Positions 7,884 through 16,326 of a stretch of DNA of 64,000 bases are shown here, piece by piece; positions within the stretch are counted from its first letter, which is position 1, and every line of letters begins with the position of its first letter. Origin of the DNA: Bacillus sp. FJAT-29937 (GTDB lineage: Bacteria > Bacillota > Bacilli > Bacillales > Cytobacillaceae). Made by a program: the position numbers and the translations under genes. The stretch spans positions 56,969 through 120,968 of the forward strand of contig NZ_LMAS01000007.1 of assembly GCF_001509555.1 (NCBI RefSeq), read 5' to 3'. The notes under the pieces were generated by a model. It was not told where the DNA came from. It worked only from the letters and a program-made list of their open reading frames with translations, and made no database searches.

Positions 7884-8870
7884 ATGAAAACAAGAAGTTG
7901 GTTACTGGCGATATTTGCAGTAGTTGAGATTACAAGGTTATTTGCACTTGAAGTAATTAAAGACAAACTTTCTTCAATAATTGTTGAGAATGCATTTGTT
8001 GAATATGTTATGTCTATTTTTGAGTTAGAAATCCCAATTGGTCTTGCTATTATTATTGCTATTGGAATATCGATGGGAGTTCAGCATTTCACGGAAAAAT
8101 CTTCAACAGATAAGTATAATAGAAATCTCAATAGAAGAAGGAACTTTTTTCACTATATTCTTCAGGGAAGGTATACTCCTACTGTGTTATCACCTGACCA
8201 AAAAGATGAAATAAAAACGACATTTAAGGGTATAATGGATAAAAATGACGAAATTGCAGGGATTCAAATTTACCAAGTAGAACATGAAAATGATACAACT
8301 GAAATCAATTTTAAGTTGAATCCTTTAGTTAGTTATACCACGGAGGGTAGTAACGAAATAAATTCTACTTTATCAATCAATGTTAGTACTATTAAAGAAT
8401 TCTTTGATGCTTTGCAGTCAACAGAGGATAAAGCGAATTTTTATGAAAAGACAATAAAACATCTTAATAATAAAACATTTAGTTCTAAAAACTTGGGGTT
8501 GTATATGTTATTAGATGTATTAATTGAAGATGATTATAAAAATTCTTCTGGTGTTATTCCAAGGGATAAACAGATTTTAAATGATAAAAATAAAGATAAT
8601 CGCTATAAACAAGCATCAAAGTTAGGGCTTTTAAAAGCCTATTTTGGTAGGGCGGTAAGTGAGGATATATATACGTTTGAAAAGATGGATGGAAGTAACG
8701 ATAAAAAGAATCGGAATTATGTTGTTATCAATATGAATGACCAACAGCATCTGATTTCGATAATCTTAAAAAACTCTGTTCCACATGACCAAAAGGCTAA
8801 GGTAATTAAAACAGCAACAATAAGAGTAAAACGGAAATTGAGGAAAATAGAAAAAACGGCTATTAGTTAA
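7884..8870 (+). CDS. Two-TM membrane protein with large cytosolic domain
   Basis: ATG at 7884 is chosen over the GTG six bases earlier because AGGAGGGG lies 5 nt upstream. One hydrophobic segment at about residues 5-22 and a second at 52-70 (IGLAIIIAIGISMGV) are followed by a 260-residue soluble, Lys/Asn-rich domain. No enzymatic motif or known family is seen. Confidence 0.55.
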   Translation: MKTRSWLLAIFAVVEITRLFALEVIKDKLSSIIVENAFVEYVMSIFELEIPIGLAIIIAIGISMGVQHFTEKSSTDKYNRNLNRRRNFFHYILQGRYTPTVLSPDQKDEIKTTFKGIMDKNDEIAGIQIYQVEHENDTTEINFKLNPLVSYTTEGSNEINSTLSINVSTIKEFFDALQSTEDKANFYEKTIKHLNNKTFSSKNLGLYMLLDVLIEDDYKNSSGVIPRDKQILNDKNKDNRYKQASKLGLLKAYFGRAVSEDIYTFEKMDGSNDKKNRNYVVINMNDQQHLISIILKNSVPHDQKAKVIKTATIRVKRKLRKIEKTAIS

Positions 8871-8938
8871 CATATTTTCTCAATTAATAAAATGTGTTAT
8901 AATAATAATAATAAGATTGGCCGGAGGGATGGATTATT

Positions 8939-9127
8939 ATGAAACTAAGACACATATTATCCAGAGTTTATCCTCAACAATTTGAGAGTGAACCAATCAA
9001 ACATCTTAAGAGTCTGGGCGTAAATTTCCATGAAGATAATAAGAAAAACTTTATTCCTGTTGTAAAAGTTAAACAGGATAGAAGTTTTAATATCAGGGAA
9101 AAGTTAAAAAGGACCTCTACATACTAA
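8939..9127 (+). CDS. Small basic protein, tandem paralogue 1
   Basis: 62-aa protein whose core (HILSRVYPQQFES.PIKHLKSLGVNFHEDNKKNFIPV) is clearly homologous to the next gene. A TATAAT-like -10 lies about 45 nt upstream and GGAGGG precedes the ATG. Basic, no membrane segment; function unknown. A terminator follows directly, so the two paralogues are separately transcribed. Confidence 0.6.
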   Translation: MKLRHILSRVYPQQFESEPIKHLKSLGVNFHEDNKKNFIPVVKVKQDRSFNIREKLKRTSTY

Positions 9128-9142
9128 TGTAGAGGTTTTTTT
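9114..9142 (+). terminator. Intrinsic terminator between paralogues
   Basis: CCTCTACAT / ATGTAGAGG stem with a 4-nt loop and seven T. Its 5' arm overlaps the last codons of the upstream gene. Confidence 0.88.
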
Positions 9143-9225
9143 GTTTAGGAATGAATACTCGAAAGTAATCCACAATAAAGTGTAAGCATATAAATATAGT
9201 ATAAATACTTTATGGTGGTGGGACT

Positions 9226-9426
9226 GTGGGTCTAAAGCATTTTTTAGCATTAAAATTCCCAAAATATTTTGAAGATAAACGGATCACGCAATTAAAAAGA
9301 TTAGGTGTTAACTTTAATGAGGATGTACCAGGTAACTTTATACCGGTTAAGCACCGTAAAACTGTAAAAGTTATTAGCAAGTCTAATATTGAAGAAATAT
9401 TAAACAGTGCTAATAAGAAGGACTAA
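9226..9426 (+). CDS. Small basic protein, tandem paralogue 2
   Basis: Starts at GTG. Shares the pattern H-x-L-x5-P-x2-F-E-x3-I-x2-L-K-x-LGVNF-x-ED-x4-NFIPV with the upstream gene, indicating a tandem duplication. The C-terminal tails differ completely, so the conserved 40 residues are probably the functional part. No family recognised. Confidence 0.6.
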   Translation: MGLKHFLALKFPKYFEDKRITQLKRLGVNFNEDVPGNFIPVKHRKTVKVISKSNIEEILNSANKKD

Positions 9427-9484
9427 TAACTATTAAAAGAGGAGCCGCTCCAGTAGAAGCGCCCCCTAGATTATGATATATTCA

Positions 9485-10594
9485 TTATTTTCGTCTTTTT
9501 CCCATTTTAGCTGCAGCCTCCTGTGCTTTGTCTAACTCAGGGTTGTCATATAAAGCAGCAGTTGTAGTTGATGTATGCCCCAATTGAGTCATTAGCATAT
9601 GAATATCCTTTTCTTGGGCCATTAGATTGGTAGCGTATGTATGCCTAAGTTTATGAGGGGACATTGACTTATTTGTTTTAAAGGCTTTAGTATATTTTTT
9701 CACTAACGTTTCTACGGTCCGATTGGATAATGGAGTAGCGGTATTTTGTGTCTTAGTAACAAAAACAAATTCATTTTCATCATCTGTTGCATTGTACCTT
9801 TGGCAACGTACATTCAAATATTCTTTTACATCCAGCATTGACTCAGGTGTTACTGGAACAACATCACTTTTGTCTCCTTTTCTAATCACCCATATACGAT
9901 TTTTTTCAAAATCTAAATCTCTTAGTCTTAAATTTGTTAACTCATTAACTCGAATCCCTGAACCGAGAAATAAAGAGAGAATAGCATAGTCTCTTTCTTT
10001 ATCGCGTTTAAAATAGATTTTACTTCTTGAACCCTCACCCAATTTATTTTCATATTCATTCTTTATGAAATCTAGGAATAAAACGTCATCATTATTATGA
10101 AATATCTTCTGAGATATTCTGGAGGCCCTGGCACTAAGAGTCTCTTTTACTTTTGTAACCTCGATTTTCAACATAACATTTCTGTAAAAATAGGGCTCAC
10201 CATCATCTTTTTCGGTTTGAGTTGTTAAGTATTTAAAAAGGGAACGGAGAGCGGAAATTTTGCGATTTACGCTCTCTTTTTCAGGTTTTTTTGTTTCTTT
10301 TTTGTTCACCTGTATATCGCGCCGGTTAAGATCTCTTATAAAGGCTTTGGCTTGCTCTAATTTTAGATTTTCTAAAACTGAGTAGGGTATATCTTTAATC
10401 TCGCTGCATTTAACGATTTTCTTTTTAATTAACCATTCAAAGAAAAGTTTATAGTCTAAAACATAATTATATAGAGTAGAAGGAGAGCGGGTATCCAGCT
10501 TATCATCTACATATTCAGAAACATAGGAGGGCATTATCTCTAATAGTTCCATTAATTTTTGTTCATGAAGTAGGTGTTGTCGTGTATTGGACAA
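9485..10594 (-). CDS. Tyrosine recombinase, XerS-like
   Basis: 369-aa lambda-integrase-type recombinase. The N-terminal SAM-like domain (about 1-150) is followed by catalytic residues: Arg in SGIRVNEL, Lys in RKGDKSDVV, HKLRHTYA (HxxR), LGHTSTTTAALYDN (His, Tyr). Length and N-terminal arrangement recall the stand-alone recombinase XerS of Firmicutes, which resolves replicon dimers. It starts at TTG with AAAGGAG 9 nt upstream. An imperfect palindrome lies 40 nt upstream of the start codon and a related one at 13114, plausible target sites. An alternative is an integrase of an integrative element. Confidence 0.8.
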   Translation of the reverse strand: MSNTRQHLLHEQKLMELLEIMPSYVSEYVDDKLDTRSPSTLYNYVLDYKLFFEWLIKKKIVKCSEIKDIPYSVLENLKLEQAKAFIRDLNRRDIQVNKKETKKPEKESVNRKISALRSLFKYLTTQTEKDDGEPYFYRNVMLKIEVTKVKETLSARASRISQKIFHNNDDVLFLDFIKNEYENKLGEGSRSKIYFKRDKERDYAILSLFLGSGIRVNELTNLRLRDLDFEKNRIWVIRKGDKSDVVPVTPESMLDVKEYLNVRCQRYNATDDENEFVFVTKTQNTATPLSNRTVETLVKKYTKAFKTNKSMSPHKLRHTYATNLMAQEKDIHMLMTQLGHTSTTTAALYDNPELDKAQEAAAKMGKRRK

Positions 10595-10633
10595 GAATAA
10601 AAACTCCTTTCCCTTGTTGTCGTTTTTTGTCGA

Positions 10634-10667
10634 AACTATGCGTAAAATTCAATTTTTAGGCATAGTT
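10634..10667. repeat. Palindromic site A next to the recombinase gene
   Basis: 34-bp imperfect palindrome: AACTATGC at the left end, GCATAGTT at the right end, with TAAAA / TTTTA inner arms. It shares TATGCGTAAAAT with site B at 13114-13136 (opposite strand). Size and arm layout resemble a Xer/dif-type recombination site. Confidence 0.55.
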
Positions 10668-10742
10668 GGGATCTTAATTATCTTTTAACCAATCATTTTT
10701 AAGAGATTGGTTATTGTAATATATCAAGTTTAAAAATACTTA

Positions 10743-11795
10743 TTAAATTGTGAAACTAGTACTGTAACGAACATCTTTAACATCAAGGAAGTCAATACTT
10801 TCAATGGTTACATTTTTCTCATTAAAGATAACATAGTTCTCTTTAGGACCTAATGCACTTTGAAACAGAAAACCATCGTAGCCTTGATTCTTAATTAGTT
10901 CTGCTAAATATTGTGTCGGTAAGTAATCTAATTCGGAATTACTGGGATTTACTGGTTTTGATAAATCTTTTATTAATTTTTCTAAAAGTAAAAAGGACTC
11001 CATACTCTGTATCAAATTACCCTTAAATTGAAAAGGGGATACTAAGGTTCCTCCCACGTTTAGTCTCACTAATTTTAAGGGCTTACTGGTTATCATAGTA
11101 GCCATGGTTATTTTGGCAGATTTATAGGGTCTAAGTTCAGCTACACACGTGTCTATATCTTTTGAAGCATATAGATACGATATGCCCCTTGGATTAGCAC
11201 GGCCTGGTGTAGCTTTATCCATAGGTGGTGCTCCCATTTTAATTATTGGTTGTCGATCTAATCGCCCTCTATAAATAATAGAGTTATTTGGAAGAACATA
11301 TTCATTTTCTTGAAAAATAGCTATAAGGTTATCATTTATATAAGCTTTGGTAGGAAAAAAACGATTACCATGCTTAATCTCATTTGTGAAATCATTCCAG
11401 ATTTCCACAGAAGTTTCAAAAGTAAAAGCCTCTGCAGCTCTAACATATAAATCATCCTCATCAAATCCACCATTGAAGGTTTCTACAATATCAGTTAAAA
11501 GAACCTTTGCCATGTTTCCTTCTATATGGATTGAAAAAACTCCCCATTCTGATTGAATAAGCTCATAGAGGCTCTCTCCTACCTCTGTTGGGTCCTGTTC
11601 CCCATAAATGAAGTTCTCTCCATGCTCAAGCTTTTCATAATATCCATTAAACCGTTCAAAGTGCATGCTTAATTCAGCAATATCTATTGTATATACATTT
11701 TGGTGACCACAATAATCACAGTTTCCAATAGTATTTTGCTTTTTAATAATAGAAATCATATAACGATCTTTAAAACATTTTTCACAGCTATTCAA
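10743..11795 (-). CDS. RES-domain protein with N-terminal zinc finger (HEPN/RES type)
   Basis: The N-terminus carries CEKC and CDYC pairs, a zinc ribbon, followed by a helical region of about 130 residues. From about residue 170 the RES fold appears: YRGR, MGAPP, ATPGRANPRGISYLYAS, AELRP and a late Ser in FLFQS, the Arg-Glu-Ser residues that name the family. RES toxins are ADP-ribosyltransferase-like enzymes that degrade NAD+. This architecture resembles proteins with the HEPN/RES N-terminal domain, linked to toxin-antitoxin or phage-defence function. Starts at TTG after AGGGGTG. Third gene of a minus-strand cassette after the NERD gene. Confidence 0.78.
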   Translation of the reverse strand: MNSCEKCFKDRYMISIIKKQNTIGNCDYCGHQNVYTIDIAELSMHFERFNGYYEKLEHGENFIYGEQDPTEVGESLYELIQSEWGVFSIHIEGNMAKVLLTDIVETFNGGFDEDDLYVRAAEAFTFETSVEIWNDFTNEIKHGNRFFPTKAYINDNLIAIFQENEYVLPNNSIIYRGRLDRQPIIKMGAPPMDKATPGRANPRGISYLYASKDIDTCVAELRPYKSAKITMATMITSKPLKLVRLNVGGTLVSPFQFKGNLIQSMESFLLLEKLIKDLSKPVNPSNSELDYLPTQYLAELIKNQGYDGFLFQSALGPKENYVIFNEKNVTIESIDFLDVKDVRYSTSFTI

Positions 11796-11890
11796 AGAAT
11801 TTCACCCCTGATTTTTTGCTCTATATTTTATTTGCTTGATGCTTTTGTAAAGAAAATCTAAACCCTTTAGTCTCAAATTAGTCCACCTTA

Positions 11891-12208
11891 TTAATCTTTT
11901 AAATTGGTTGTTTCTTTTATTCGATAAATTCTATCAGACCTATCTTTATCCTCAATAAATTCGATGCTATTGTGTAGAACCATTTCGTCCAGGATGACAC
12001 ACACCTTCGGATAGGCCTTTGGCTTATTTGTAGAGAATCTTTCATTGGATAATAAACCATCTTTAATTAATCGTTCACAAATTTCCAATGCACTAGTAAT
12101 ATTCAACTCTAGTAACTCCAAAATGGTTGTATGTAAAGGGGAAGTGGACGAGCTGCTACTATTTTTAGGCTCTTCCTCGAATAAATTATCAAATGATATC
12201 TGATTCAA
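11891..12208 (-). CDS. Small protein in NERD-RES cassette, possible winged helix
   Basis: TTG start chosen because AGGAGT lies 7 nt upstream. After an acidic Ser-rich N-terminus, the part from about residue 30 (TTILELLELNITSALEICERLIKDGLL) looks like a helix-turn-helix or winged-helix domain, ending in a beta hairpin (SIEFIEDKDRSDRIYRIK). It sits between the nuclease and RES genes, the position expected of a regulator or antitoxin, but no known antitoxin family is recognised. Confidence 0.45.
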   Translation of the reverse strand: MNQISFDNLFEEEPKNSSSSSTSPLHTTILELLELNITSALEICERLIKDGLLSNERFSTNKPKAYPKVCVILDEMVLHNSIEFIEDKDRSDRIYRIKETTNLKD

Positions 12209-12255
12209 TATAAACACTCCTCATGGTAAAAAGTTTTCAATCTTTAAAATACACT

Positions 12256-13017
12256 TTATTTAGTAAATCTACACTTAGGAAAATTGCTACAGCCCTTAAA
12301 GGTTCCATTTTTTCCGGTTCTTGTAACAAGTTGACCTCCACATCGAGGACATATGTTATTTCTCACTTTTTTGTCGTGATTTTCTATATCCTTTTTAATG
12401 TCAGAAATATGTTTTTTACCGACTTGTTTCTTTATTTTCTTATCTTCAATTTTAAGTTCAGTAAGTAGTTGTGTTATTTTTTGTCTTCTAAACGGGGAGA
12501 CAAAGGTTGTTTCAGGCTCATTTCGAATGACCGATAGTAAATTATTAATTCCAATCACTTTTGCGCGGGTAAAGGGTTGTTTAAATTTTAAAGTTGCTTG
12601 TGTTCCAAAAACTATAACTGAGTAAATTGGAACATTTGCAACGGTGTCTCCAAGGTGTTCTTGCAATGCTTTAATATGTCCAGCGTTTTGCCATATAGGA
12701 TTATAGAATTTTTCTTTTCGTTTATAAATAACCTGGGTCCAATGCTGGGACTTTTCTGAACCTAATATCCAACCATTATAATTCTTTGTTTCTATGACAA
12801 AAATTCCTTTGTGAGAAAGTAGTATATGATCAATTTGTGTGGTTTGGCCATTTTCCTTCGGAATATATAAATCATTGAGTAAAGAATAATTATTAGGATC
12901 AAGTGTACTTAAATGTTTAGAAACTTTTCTTTCTCCGATGCTACCTTTAATGGTCGCAAAGTTTCTTTTTAACAGCCATATTAATAGGATAATAACAATG
13001 AAAACTAAATAAGACAT
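12256..13017 (-). CDS. NERD-domain nuclease-like membrane protein with topoisomerase C4 zinc finger
   Basis: ATG at 13017 follows GGAGGT. Residues 1-20 are a membrane anchor. The NERD domain (about 25-150) shows GERKV, QIDHILLSHKGIFVIETKNY (Asp...Glu-x-Lys nuclease signature) and YNPIWQN. A C-terminal zinc finger CPRCGG...GCSNFPKC is of the topoisomerase type IA C4 kind. NERD proteins are predicted DNases found in defence and mobile-element contexts. It is the first gene of a three-gene minus-strand cassette with the RES protein. Confidence 0.85.
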   Translation of the reverse strand: MSYLVFIVIILLIWLLKRNFATIKGSIGERKVSKHLSTLDPNNYSLLNDLYIPKENGQTTQIDHILLSHKGIFVIETKNYNGWILGSEKSQHWTQVIYKRKEKFYNPIWQNAGHIKALQEHLGDTVANVPIYSVIVFGTQATLKFKQPFTRAKVIGINNLLSVIRNEPETTFVSPFRRQKITQLLTELKIEDKKIKKQVGKKHISDIKKDIENHDKKVRNNICPRCGGQLVTRTGKNGTFKGCSNFPKCRFTK

Positions 13018-13113
13018 GTAGACCTCCAAACGGGAATATTATAGAATTTATGTGAGATATTTCCTATAAATATATTATACCAAACATACATTCTTTAGGT
13101 CTATTCATTTTTT

Positions 13114-13136
13114 CGTAAAATAGGCATTTTACGCAT
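13114..13136. repeat. Palindromic site B
   Basis: CGTAAAAT-aggc-ATTTTACG, a perfect 8-bp inverted repeat, extended on the minus strand to TATGCGTAAAAT, which is shared with site A at 10634. Both sites are preceded by a run of T. It closes the far side of the NERD-RES cassette. Confidence 0.55.
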
Positions 13137-13142
13137 AATTGA

Positions 13143-13171
13143 TAAAAAAGAAATAGAGGAGAATTCTCCTC
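13143..13171 (-). terminator. Palindromic terminator
   Basis: 16-bp perfect palindrome GAGGAGAATTCTCCTC followed on the minus strand by TATTTCTTTTTT. It lies 20 nt past the stop of the 13191 gene. Confidence 0.6.
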
Positions 13172-13190
13172 CCCTGTTTTAACTTTTTTA

Positions 13191-13736
13191 TTAGGATGAT
13201 GGAACACTAATCTTCACTAATAAATCTCCGCTATCCCTTTTGCAGTAACATACAAATCCTTTCTTTTCAAAATACATTCTTAATTCATCCAGGATGATAG
13301 GGTTTTCCTTAATACATTCCGAAAAAAAACTTTTTCTCATAGAATAAAAATAAAAATCATTTACTTTTTTATCTAATTCATAAATTTTAACTTTTTTATA
13401 TTTTTCGCGTCTTTTAAAGAACAAACCGAAAAAGCAGATGTCGTTTAAATAAAGATGAACTGCCAGTTGTAAACTAATTCTCAACTCGTTGTGAGCTAAT
13501 AGATCATACTCTTTAATGTGAAGTGTTGGAGAATATGAATAATACAATCTTATGTAAAAACCATTGAATCCTTTTGCTAATGAAAGCTTAAAATTATCAT
13601 TAATAACTTTATCTAATTTATCTAGTTGTGTGTATAGAGTGTTACGTAAGGTTCCAACAATAATTTCTTTATAGACTTGAATATCTTCATTTACCTGCTG
13701 CTTAACTTTTTTAAGTTCTTCAATATTGCTGTTCAT
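13191..13736 (-). CDS. Hypothetical protein, 181 aa
   Basis: ATG at 13736 is chosen over one 18 nt upstream because GGAGGGG sits between them. Helical N-terminus (IEELKKVKQQVNEDIQVYKEI), then a mixed region rich in Tyr and Phe. No family recognised. It is the coding neighbour of the repeat-rich block at 14.0-14.3 kb, so a link to replication or segregation is possible but unsupported. Confidence 0.5.
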   Translation of the reverse strand: MNSNIEELKKVKQQVNEDIQVYKEIIVGTLRNTLYTQLDKLDKVINDNFKLSLAKGFNGFYIRLYYSYSPTLHIKEYDLLAHNELRISLQLAVHLYLNDICFFGLFFKRREKYKKVKIYELDKKVNDFYFYSMRKSFFSECIKENPIILDELRMYFEKKGFVCYCKRDSGDLLVKISVPSS

Positions 13737-14044
13737 CTTTATCCCCTCCTTCATTTTATCTGTTTAATACTCCATCGGAACATAAATGTTGTACCATCTA
13801 TCAATTCTCGTCATTCCCTTTGAAAATTTTGAAATTTATCTTCTATCCAACTTAATAGGACCAAAACAATACTTTCAATGTAGGTATGGAGCTGTAAAGA
13901 GTATTATAGTCAGGAATATGGCTATGCTTGGGTTCAACAAATGTTAGTATATTATTTTAATCTAAACACAAGGGATCTAGAAAATCCTGGTAAGTTGATT
14001 CCTTAAATTATACCATTTATTAACATACACAAATATGTTTCTAC

Positions 14045-14088
14045 AATTTTTCATTTCACTAAATTATTTTTTTGTGAAATGAAAAATT
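14045..14088. repeat. Perfect 15-bp inverted repeat
   Basis: AATTTTTCATTTCAC and its exact complement are separated by 14 nt of A/T. Located at the edge of the direct-repeat block; could be a cruciform, a protein-binding site or a terminator. Confidence 0.6.
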
Positions 14089-14128
14089 AATTTGAAGAGT
14101 CTTCTAAATCTCCCCTATTGTTATATTC

Positions 14129-14310
14129 AAAGTAAGTTGTACTCTATTGAAAGTAAGTTATTCCCTTTGGAAGTAAGTTGTACTCTAAAACATCCAAGAA
14201 ACCTCATTAAATCGGTTTAATAATACCTAGAGTACAACTTAGTTATTGTCTCCAGACAACTCAGTCGTGATCAATACACATCAGTAGTGACCAATACAAT
14301 TTAGTCATGA
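14129..14310. repeat. Iteron-like direct repeats, candidate origin or centromere
   Basis: Three copies of (A)AAGTAAGTTgtactct at a 21-bp spacing (14129, 14150, 14171); an inverted copy of the same motif (TAGAGTACAACTTA) at 14229; then about three 20-bp units starting TCAGT/TTAGT (14261, 14281, 14301) with GTGAtCAATACA in common, and a weaker unit at 14241. No coding frame crosses the block. Helically phased repeats of this kind are typical of plasmid origins, centromeres or regulator arrays. Confidence 0.6.
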
Positions 14311-14439
14311 CATAATAAACGCATTGAAATCAAGTTTTCTTCAATTTAAGGGCCAATTAGTTCAAAACAGCTTGTCGCTTTATATTCATGTTGGTTAAAT
14401 ACCAGGTCACACTTGAGTTGTAAATATTTAAAATCCCAT

Positions 14440-14482
14440 AAAAAAGCCCACTCTATGCTTCTGGAGCACATGAGTGGGTTGC
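14440..14482 (-). terminator. Terminator after the GNAT gene
   Basis: Stem AACCCACTC / GAGTGGGCT with an 18-nt loop followed by TTTTTT on the minus strand. Confidence 0.8.
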
Positions 14483-14504
14483 TATTTTATCATATATTCA
14501 TTGA

Positions 14505-15200
14505 TTAATATTCAGACAACTGCTTAACCAAATGTACTTCGTCTGTACGCCCCATCGTTCTCTTGTACCCTAATGGTTCATAAAAATTAAGTAATTGATC
14601 AATCGCTTTTTCCGTCTTTTCTATGTCTAAATCTCTGTTTTCTAACTTCAAATCATCTGTTTCTGTAGGGAAAGGTTTTAACAAAATGAAATCAGTATCA
14701 TGAAGTGAACAATATTCCTCAAGAGCTTCCATCGCTAGTTTTCCATAACCTTTTCTCCTAAATTCTTTTTTTATCTTGATTTCAGATAGTAGCGCCAACT
14801 TACCAAAAACATTAATTGTATTATCACTAAATGATTTATCCTCATATTGAGCTAAATCAGACACACCCATAGAACGACCATTTTGATAAATTGGATCGTC
14901 AAAACTATCATCATAATTTGAATTATCCAATCCCATCTCTTCATTGGTTTTATAATCATCTAAACTCCAATAGTCAGGGAAAACCTTAACAGCACTCATA
15001 GTTTGATACATATGTGATGATAATGCATCGCATTGTTCTCTTACATCTGCTGGAGAATTACGTTCCGCAGAAAACACATAGAAACTTCCATTGCCTATTA
15101 TTTCTTCATTAAGATGTACATTGAATGTATATGCGATATATTTAATTACGTCACCTTCAATAACCGTAGAGGTAAATTCAACCTCGAAATCTTCGAACAT
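14505..15200 (-). CDS. GNAT-family N-acetyltransferase-like protein
   Basis: The core at about residues 138-165 (LLSEIKIKKEFRRKGYGKLAMEALEEYC, split here by its motif A RRKGYG) is the acetyl-CoA-binding loop and helix of GNAT enzymes, and FYEPLGYKR near the C-terminus is the usual motif B. The first 130 residues are unusual for the family and strongly acidic. AAAGGAGG precedes the ATG. The substrate cannot be told. Flanked by the repeat block on its downstream side and apparently monocistronic. Confidence 0.75.
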   Translation of the reverse strand: MFEDFEVEFTSTVIEGDVIKYIAYTFNVHLNEEIIGNGSFYVFSAERNSPADVREQCDALSSHMYQTMSAVKVFPDYWSLDDYKTNEEMGLDNSNYDDSFDDPIYQNGRSMGVSDLAQYEDKSFSDNTINVFGKLALLSEIKIKKEFRRKGYGKLAMEALEEYCSLHDTDFILLKPFPTETDDLKLENRDLDIEKTEKAIDQLLNFYEPLGYKRTMGRTDEVHLVKQLSEY

Positions 15201-15361
15201 TTATATGCCTCCTTTACATTTACAAAACATTAAACTCTTTGAACATTACTATCTATGGTATCAACATAAAAATTGATTTAACCTGAAGTACGAGTCATTT
15301 GTGGGTCAAGGAGCATAAAATATCGCTCTCTACGGTTGGTTATATCCAAGTAATGATATTT

Positions 15362-16300
15362 TTATTTCATAGGAATTACATGAGTATAGCCAGCTTCAAA
15401 TAATTCATCTTCTGCTGACCAAACGTTTTTGGATTTGTCGTTGGAAAAACCATTAGGCTCATAAGCGTATTCTTCATTATAATGAAATAATAGAAGCACA
15501 AATAATGCTTTAGCTCTTAAACTGAGCTTTTCGTCCTCTAAACATTCAGTAATACGATTATGCCATACTACAAAATTACGCATGATGGTGTTATCGTGAC
15601 AGACCATACAATCATGCAAATCCACATATTTCATATCTGTCCATTTCATGGATTCGGTTATCGCTGCCAGAACAACTTCCTTACGGTCTTTGGTGTGTGA
15701 CTTGTACTCTTCAAATGAATGGCGGCATGTATTGGTGATTCTCATAAGAATAATAGCTTTTGCAGCCAGGGATAATTTTTCTTGATGTACTAAGTCCATT
15801 GCTTCGAATAAATAACCAAAATCCACCATGCATCCCTCAGAGAGATAGAGGTTTGTTTCTATATCTGTTATTGTTGGTTTGTTGTTAGGTTGAAGCCTTT
15901 TCTCTTTTACAAGCCACAAGATAATTAGGTGAAAATCAACGTGACTAAAAACAGCTTCGCATAGTGCGATGAGTGACAATGAATCATATCTATTTAAGTA
16001 ATCTAAAGCCAATAATAATTCTGATAATTCTTCTGATGATTTATTGTGATGTTTATCTATAAAATTAATGAGTTCGTGTTTTAGGAACTCCTGGTTATTT
16101 TCAAGTCGTTCATGTTTTTCGGAACCTATTGGTTCTTCGGACAACAAATCTTGGTGCGCGGTATCTAGTTTTGTTATTTCACTCTTGATAACTTCAAGAA
16201 GGTCTGTGTTTTTTGATACTATACTCAAGAAAAGTGGTTTGTGCTCCATTTTAATAAAGCTAGCAGCCACTATTGCCCTTGGATTCGATATTCGTCGCAT
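15362..16300 (-). CDS. Hypothetical protein, 312 aa
   Basis: ATG at 16300 is preferred because CGGAGG lies just upstream; an upstream GTG would overlap the previous gene. Mostly helical, with a His/Cys cluster near residues 225-245 (DLHDCMVCHDN) that could bind metal, and a central LLALDYLNRYDSLSLIALCEA. No family recognised. Second gene of an operon with the 16327 gene. Confidence 0.5.
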   Translation of the reverse strand: MRRISNPRAIVAASFIKMEHKPLFLSIVSKNTDLLEVIKSEITKLDTAHQDLLSEEPIGSEKHERLENNQEFLKHELINFIDKHHNKSSEELSELLLALDYLNRYDSLSLIALCEAVFSHVDFHLIILWLVKEKRLQPNNKPTITDIETNLYLSEGCMVDFGYLFEAMDLVHQEKLSLAAKAIILMRITNTCRHSFEEYKSHTKDRKEVVLAAITESMKWTDMKYVDLHDCMVCHDNTIMRNFVVWHNRITECLEDEKLSLRAKALFVLLLFHYNEEYAYEPNGFSNDKSKNVWSAEDELFEAGYTHVIPMK

Positions 16301-16326
16301 AGTTTTCCTCCGTTTTTCTTCACGTT

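Noticed and set aside
14129..14310. CRISPR array
   Set aside because: Repeats are too short, adjacent without unique spacers of regular length, and no cas genes are near.
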